A DNA stretch of 6,225 nucleotides from an uncultured Bacteroidota bacterium. Its GTDB lineage: Bacteria; Bacteroidota; Bacteroidia; 2-12-FULL-35-15. Below are positions 5,301-6,225 of this stretch, in pieces. The position numbers and the translations under genes are program-made. The stretch lies in the NCBI GenBank assembly GCA_903881065.1, contig CAIRRW010000047.1, positions 1-6,225 on the forward strand, given 5' to 3'. The notes beneath the pieces are model-generated. The model worked only from the letters and a program-made list of their open reading frames with translations, was not told where the DNA came from and ran no database searches. How positions within the stretch are numbered: the stretch's first letter is position 1; every line of letters begins with the position of its first letter.

Positions 5301-6225
5301 CCAGTTAATAATGTTTCCTGTGTTTCCACTAAGAGTAAGTGTTCCTGCATTAGCTCCAGAACAAACAGTTGCCGTACCGGCAATAGTACCTCCCACAGAA
5401 ACTGGATTTACGGTAATTGTAGAAATAGTAGATGTACTTGAAGCACAAACCCCACTTTGCACAATAGCTTCATATTCAGTGGTTGCTATTAAATTTGTAT
5501 AATTTAAAGTATTAGTCGTATTTGCAATATTTGTCCAAGAAACTCCACCATTTGTTGAAAATGCCCAATTTAGAACGGAGCCAGTAATTCCACTTAATGT
5601 AATTGTTCCGTTATTTGCGCCATTACATACTGAAGTTGTACCCGATGTTGTTCCTCCAACAGAAACAGGATTAATAGTGATAGTAGCCGAAGCTGATGTA
5701 ATAGGAGCACAAACGCCACTCTGCACAATTGCACGATAAGCAGTGGTAATAGTTAAGTTACTATAAGACTGAGTTATTCCTGAATTAACTATAGACACCC
5801 AAGTAGCTCCTCCATCAATGGATGATTCCCAATTAAGTACATTACCCGTATTTGCATTGAGTGAAAGTGTTCCTGCGTTTGCGCCAGAACAAACCGTTGC
5901 ACTTCCTGTAATTACACCTCCAACCGAAACAGGACTTACAGTAATTGTTGATACAGTTGAAGTACTAGCAGCACAAACTCCACTTCGGACAATTGCTTCA
6001 TATTCTGTTGTTGTATTTAAATTAGTATAATTTAAAGTGTTTGTTATGTTAGCAATATTTGTCCAAGTTACACCAGCATTTGTAGAAAATGCCCAATTTA
6101 AAACTGTACCTGTAAAACCAATTAAAGTAATTGTTCCTGTGTTAGTACCACTACATACTGTAGTTGAACCTGAAGTGGTTCCGCCTACTGAAGCAGGATT
6201 AACGGTGATAGTAGCAATACCTGAT
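2322..6225 (-). CDS. Giant SprB-like surface protein with Ig-like repeats and T9SS type B sorting domain; N-terminal part beyond the right edge
   Basis: The frame is open from the right edge to TAA at 2322-2324, giving 1300 visible residues (residue 1 is the codon at 6222-6224). The true start is outside the window; the GTG at 5796-5798 is an internal valine of a repeat. Order of parts: tail of one repeat (1-10), eleven 88-residue Ig-like repeats (11-978), a PKD domain (979-1060; W-F-A-D and H-Y-PGTY-V-L motifs), an Ig/SprB-like domain (1061-1132), an Ig/PKD-like domain (1133-1210; AGNDTTISLG, YSWSPATGLSNP) and the CHU_C/type B sorting domain (1211-1300). Such proteins are exported by the T9SS in Bacteroidota and shown at the surface as adhesins or, in gliders, as motile filaments like SprB. 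Composition is rich in Thr, Ser, Asn, Gly and Val and almost free of Lys in the repeats. The downstream PorP/SprF gene is its likely dedicated partner. A role in gliding is not shown; adhesion or another surface function is equally possible. Confidence 0.88.
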   Translation of the reverse strand, partial: SGIATITVNPASVGGTTSGSTTVCSGTNTGTITLIGFTGTVLNWAFSTNAGVTWTNIANITNTLNYTNLNTTTEYEAIVRSGVCAASTSTVSTITVSPVSVGGVITGSATVCSGANAGTLSLNANTGNVLNWESSIDGGATWVSIVNSGITQSYSNLTITTAYRAIVQSGVCAPITSASATITINPVSVGGTTSGTTSVCNGANNGTITLSGITGSVLNWAFSTNGGVSWTNIANTTNTLNYTNLIATTEYEAIVQSGVCASSTSTISTITVNPVSVGGTIAGTATVCSGANAGTLTLSGNTGNIINWESSIDGGSTWVSIVNSGTTQAYNNLTITTIYRAIVQSGVCASVNSAPVTITVNPVSVGGTISGSATVCSVINAGTITLSGFTGTILNWAFSTNGGSSWSNIANATNTLNYTNLIATTLYEALVQSGVCASSTSSISTITVSPVSIGGTITANATVCSGANAGTLTLIGNTGNVVNWESSVDGGTTWMSIINSGTTQNYSNLTITTIYRAIVQSGVCASVTSASATITVNPVSVGGTTTSSATVCSGINAGSITLSGFTGNILNWALSTNGGVTWTNIANTTNTLNYANLIATTEYEAVVQSGVCPSSTSSFSTIIVNPVSVGGIITASATVCSGSNAGILTLNGNTGNIVRWEYSTDGGTTWITITNTTNTQGYNNLTTTTIYRVIIQSGTCASVASATATITVNPVSVGGITSGSTTVCSGINAGTITLNGFTGAILNWASSTDGGVTWTNIANITNTLNYSNLITTTEYEALVQSGVCPSSTSSISTITVSPASVGGVIAANATVCSGSNGGTLRLTGYSGNILRWETSTDGGNTWMTDLSTIDTANYHNLTTTTEYRVIIQNGVCPTVPSDTVTISVSPISKGGITAGAATVCSGANSGIITLSGYVGNITSWASSTDGGTTWTTIANTTDWQTYTNLNVSTIYVAIVKSGVCSKDTSLSTLITVNPTPVANFNVAPVCIGQTSIFNNTSTVSSGILQFTMWNFADSTSSTAPDPIHLYANPGTYPVILKVITDKGCVNSITLNAIVNPLPDPTITPSGPVSFCFGLNVTLTGVNGLNYLWSNGETTQSITVTTSSTYTLVVTNPVTGCTNSDSIKVTVFPLPVAFAGNDTTISLGFSYILHGQGGVIYSWSPATGLSNPNIANPTAEPLVTTSYLLTVTDNNGCSNTDALNIYVIDDYLFTVSNVLTPNGDGLNDVWNIQNIENYPDNSVTVFNRYGQEVYSASSYKNDWNGQYGGQLLPDGTYYYVLKFTGSQKIFKGAITIVDGKY
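2325..2594 (-). other. T9SS type B C-terminal sorting domain (CHU_C, gliding-motility-associated)
   Basis: The last 90 residues (visible 1211-1300) carry the classic order of motifs: 'VSNVLTPNGDGLNDVW', an 'I..IENYP.N.VTVFNRYGQEVY' stretch, 'Y.NDWNGQ', 'LPDGTYYYVL' and a final 'KGAITI'. This is the C-terminal signal that sends cargo through the T9SS and, in known type B examples, needs a SprF-like partner. The usual NRWG is NRYG here, and the protein ends VDGKY rather than the more common Arg-ending tail; neither change looks disabling. Confidence 0.93.
2595..3290 (-). other. Three non-repeat domains between the repeat array and the sorting signal (PKD, Ig-like, Ig/PKD-like)
   Basis: Bases 3045-3290 encode an 82-residue PKD domain with two cysteines (PVCIGQ and DKGC); its usual FGDG is FADS. 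Bases 2829-3044 encode a 72-residue Ig/SprB-like domain (SFCFG, YLWSNGETTQSITV, YTLVV, TGC). Bases 2595-2828 encode a 78-residue domain common just before CHU_C signals (AGNDTTISLG, YSWSPATGLSNP, YLLTVTDNNGC). The last one keeps the NGC cysteine but has ISLG where relatives usually have a cysteine (IC.G), so that cysteine has no partner inside the domain. These domains probably form a fixed stalk between the repeats and the membrane end. Confidence 0.75.
3291..6225 (-). repeat. Tandem array of 264-bp Ig-like repeats, alternating A and B types (528-bp higher-order repeat)
   Basis: Eleven complete units of exactly 88 codons run, in protein order: U1 5931-6194, U2 5667-5930, U3 5403-5666, U4 5139-5402, U5 4875-5138, U6 4611-4874, U7 4347-4610, U8 4083-4346, U9 3819-4082, U10 3555-3818, U11 3291-3554. 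Bases 6195-6225 are the tail of a further unit. Each has the frame (V/A)SVGG..., TVC (Cys14), NW (Trp34), W44, Y65 and SGVC (Cys74), ending TVNP or TVSP. Odd units are type A (NWAFSTNGG, NIANTTNTLNY, TEYEA, SSTS-STITV). Even units are type B (NWESS-DGG, SI-NSGTTQ, IYRAIVQ, SA-ATITV). U11 is a diverged, mainly A-like unit. U1 and U3 differ at 13 of the first 60 bases aligned by eye, so the copies are old and not identical. The Cys-Trp-Cys layout fits an Ig-like fold with one disulfide per unit. Confidence 0.92.

Noticed and set aside
5796..5798. GTG as the start of the giant surface protein
   Set aside because: It is the valine of the conserved 'TW-V-SI' segment inside repeat U2, and the same frame stays open with perfect repeat structure to the right edge.
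3169..6030. Series of plus-strand open frames of 61-84 codons spaced about 264 or 528 bp apart over the repeat array
   Set aside because: They are antisense shadows. Each recurs because the repeat below it recurs, and their similar products (such as PPTETGLTVIV) simply mirror the conserved minus-strand codons. None has an independent start context or family resemblance.
3291..6225. CRISPR-like or transposon-like direct repeats
   Set aside because: The periodicity is a whole number of codons (88), lies inside one open frame and encodes a conserved Ig-like fold. There are no short identical repeats with unique spacers and no terminal inverted repeats.

Overview
The window reads as AT-rich chromosomal DNA from a member of the Bacteroidota with a type IX secretion system (T9SS). 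The evidence is a PorP/SprF-family protein, a surface protein ending in the type B (CHU_C, gliding-motility-associated) sorting domain, a HolA of the form typical of this phylum, and A-rich leaders in place of Shine-Dalgarno sequences. Nothing in the sequence fixes the genus. The two outer genes are cut by the window edges, so only one gene is complete.

Layout, left to right. Positions 1-549 (+) hold the C-terminal half of holA, the delta subunit of the DNA polymerase III clamp loader. Positions 550-641 are a convergent intergenic gap with a strong bidirectional hairpin terminator (590-625). Positions 642-2279 (-) encode a complete 545-residue PorP/SprF-like outer-membrane protein. It carries an unusual extension: a coiled coil, a Lys/Glu/Thr/Ser/Pro-rich linker and a SPOR-like C-terminal domain. 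After a 42-base gap, positions 2322-6225 (-) hold the last 1300 residues of a giant secreted surface protein whose start lies beyond the right edge. It consists of eleven complete 88-residue Ig-like repeats (264 bp each, no indels), then a PKD domain, two further Ig/PKD-like domains and the type B T9SS sorting domain.

The two minus-strand genes look like one transcription unit, with the cargo first and the PorP/SprF partner second. This matches the sprB-sprF order in gliding Flavobacteriia, where the SprF-like protein is needed for secretion or surface display of the neighbouring type B cargo. By inference, the giant repeat protein is exported through the T9SS and displayed as a filament-like adhesin or stalk. 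Its partner forms an outer-membrane beta-barrel and may reach the peptidoglycan through its C-terminal extension. holA is an unrelated housekeeping neighbour.

I see no RNA gene, mobile element, CRISPR array or clearly new enzymatic system. The two points most worth a second look are the SPOR/coiled-coil extension on the PorP/SprF protein and the strict A/B alternation (a 528-bp higher-order repeat) of the Ig-like units, which breaks down towards the C-terminus.
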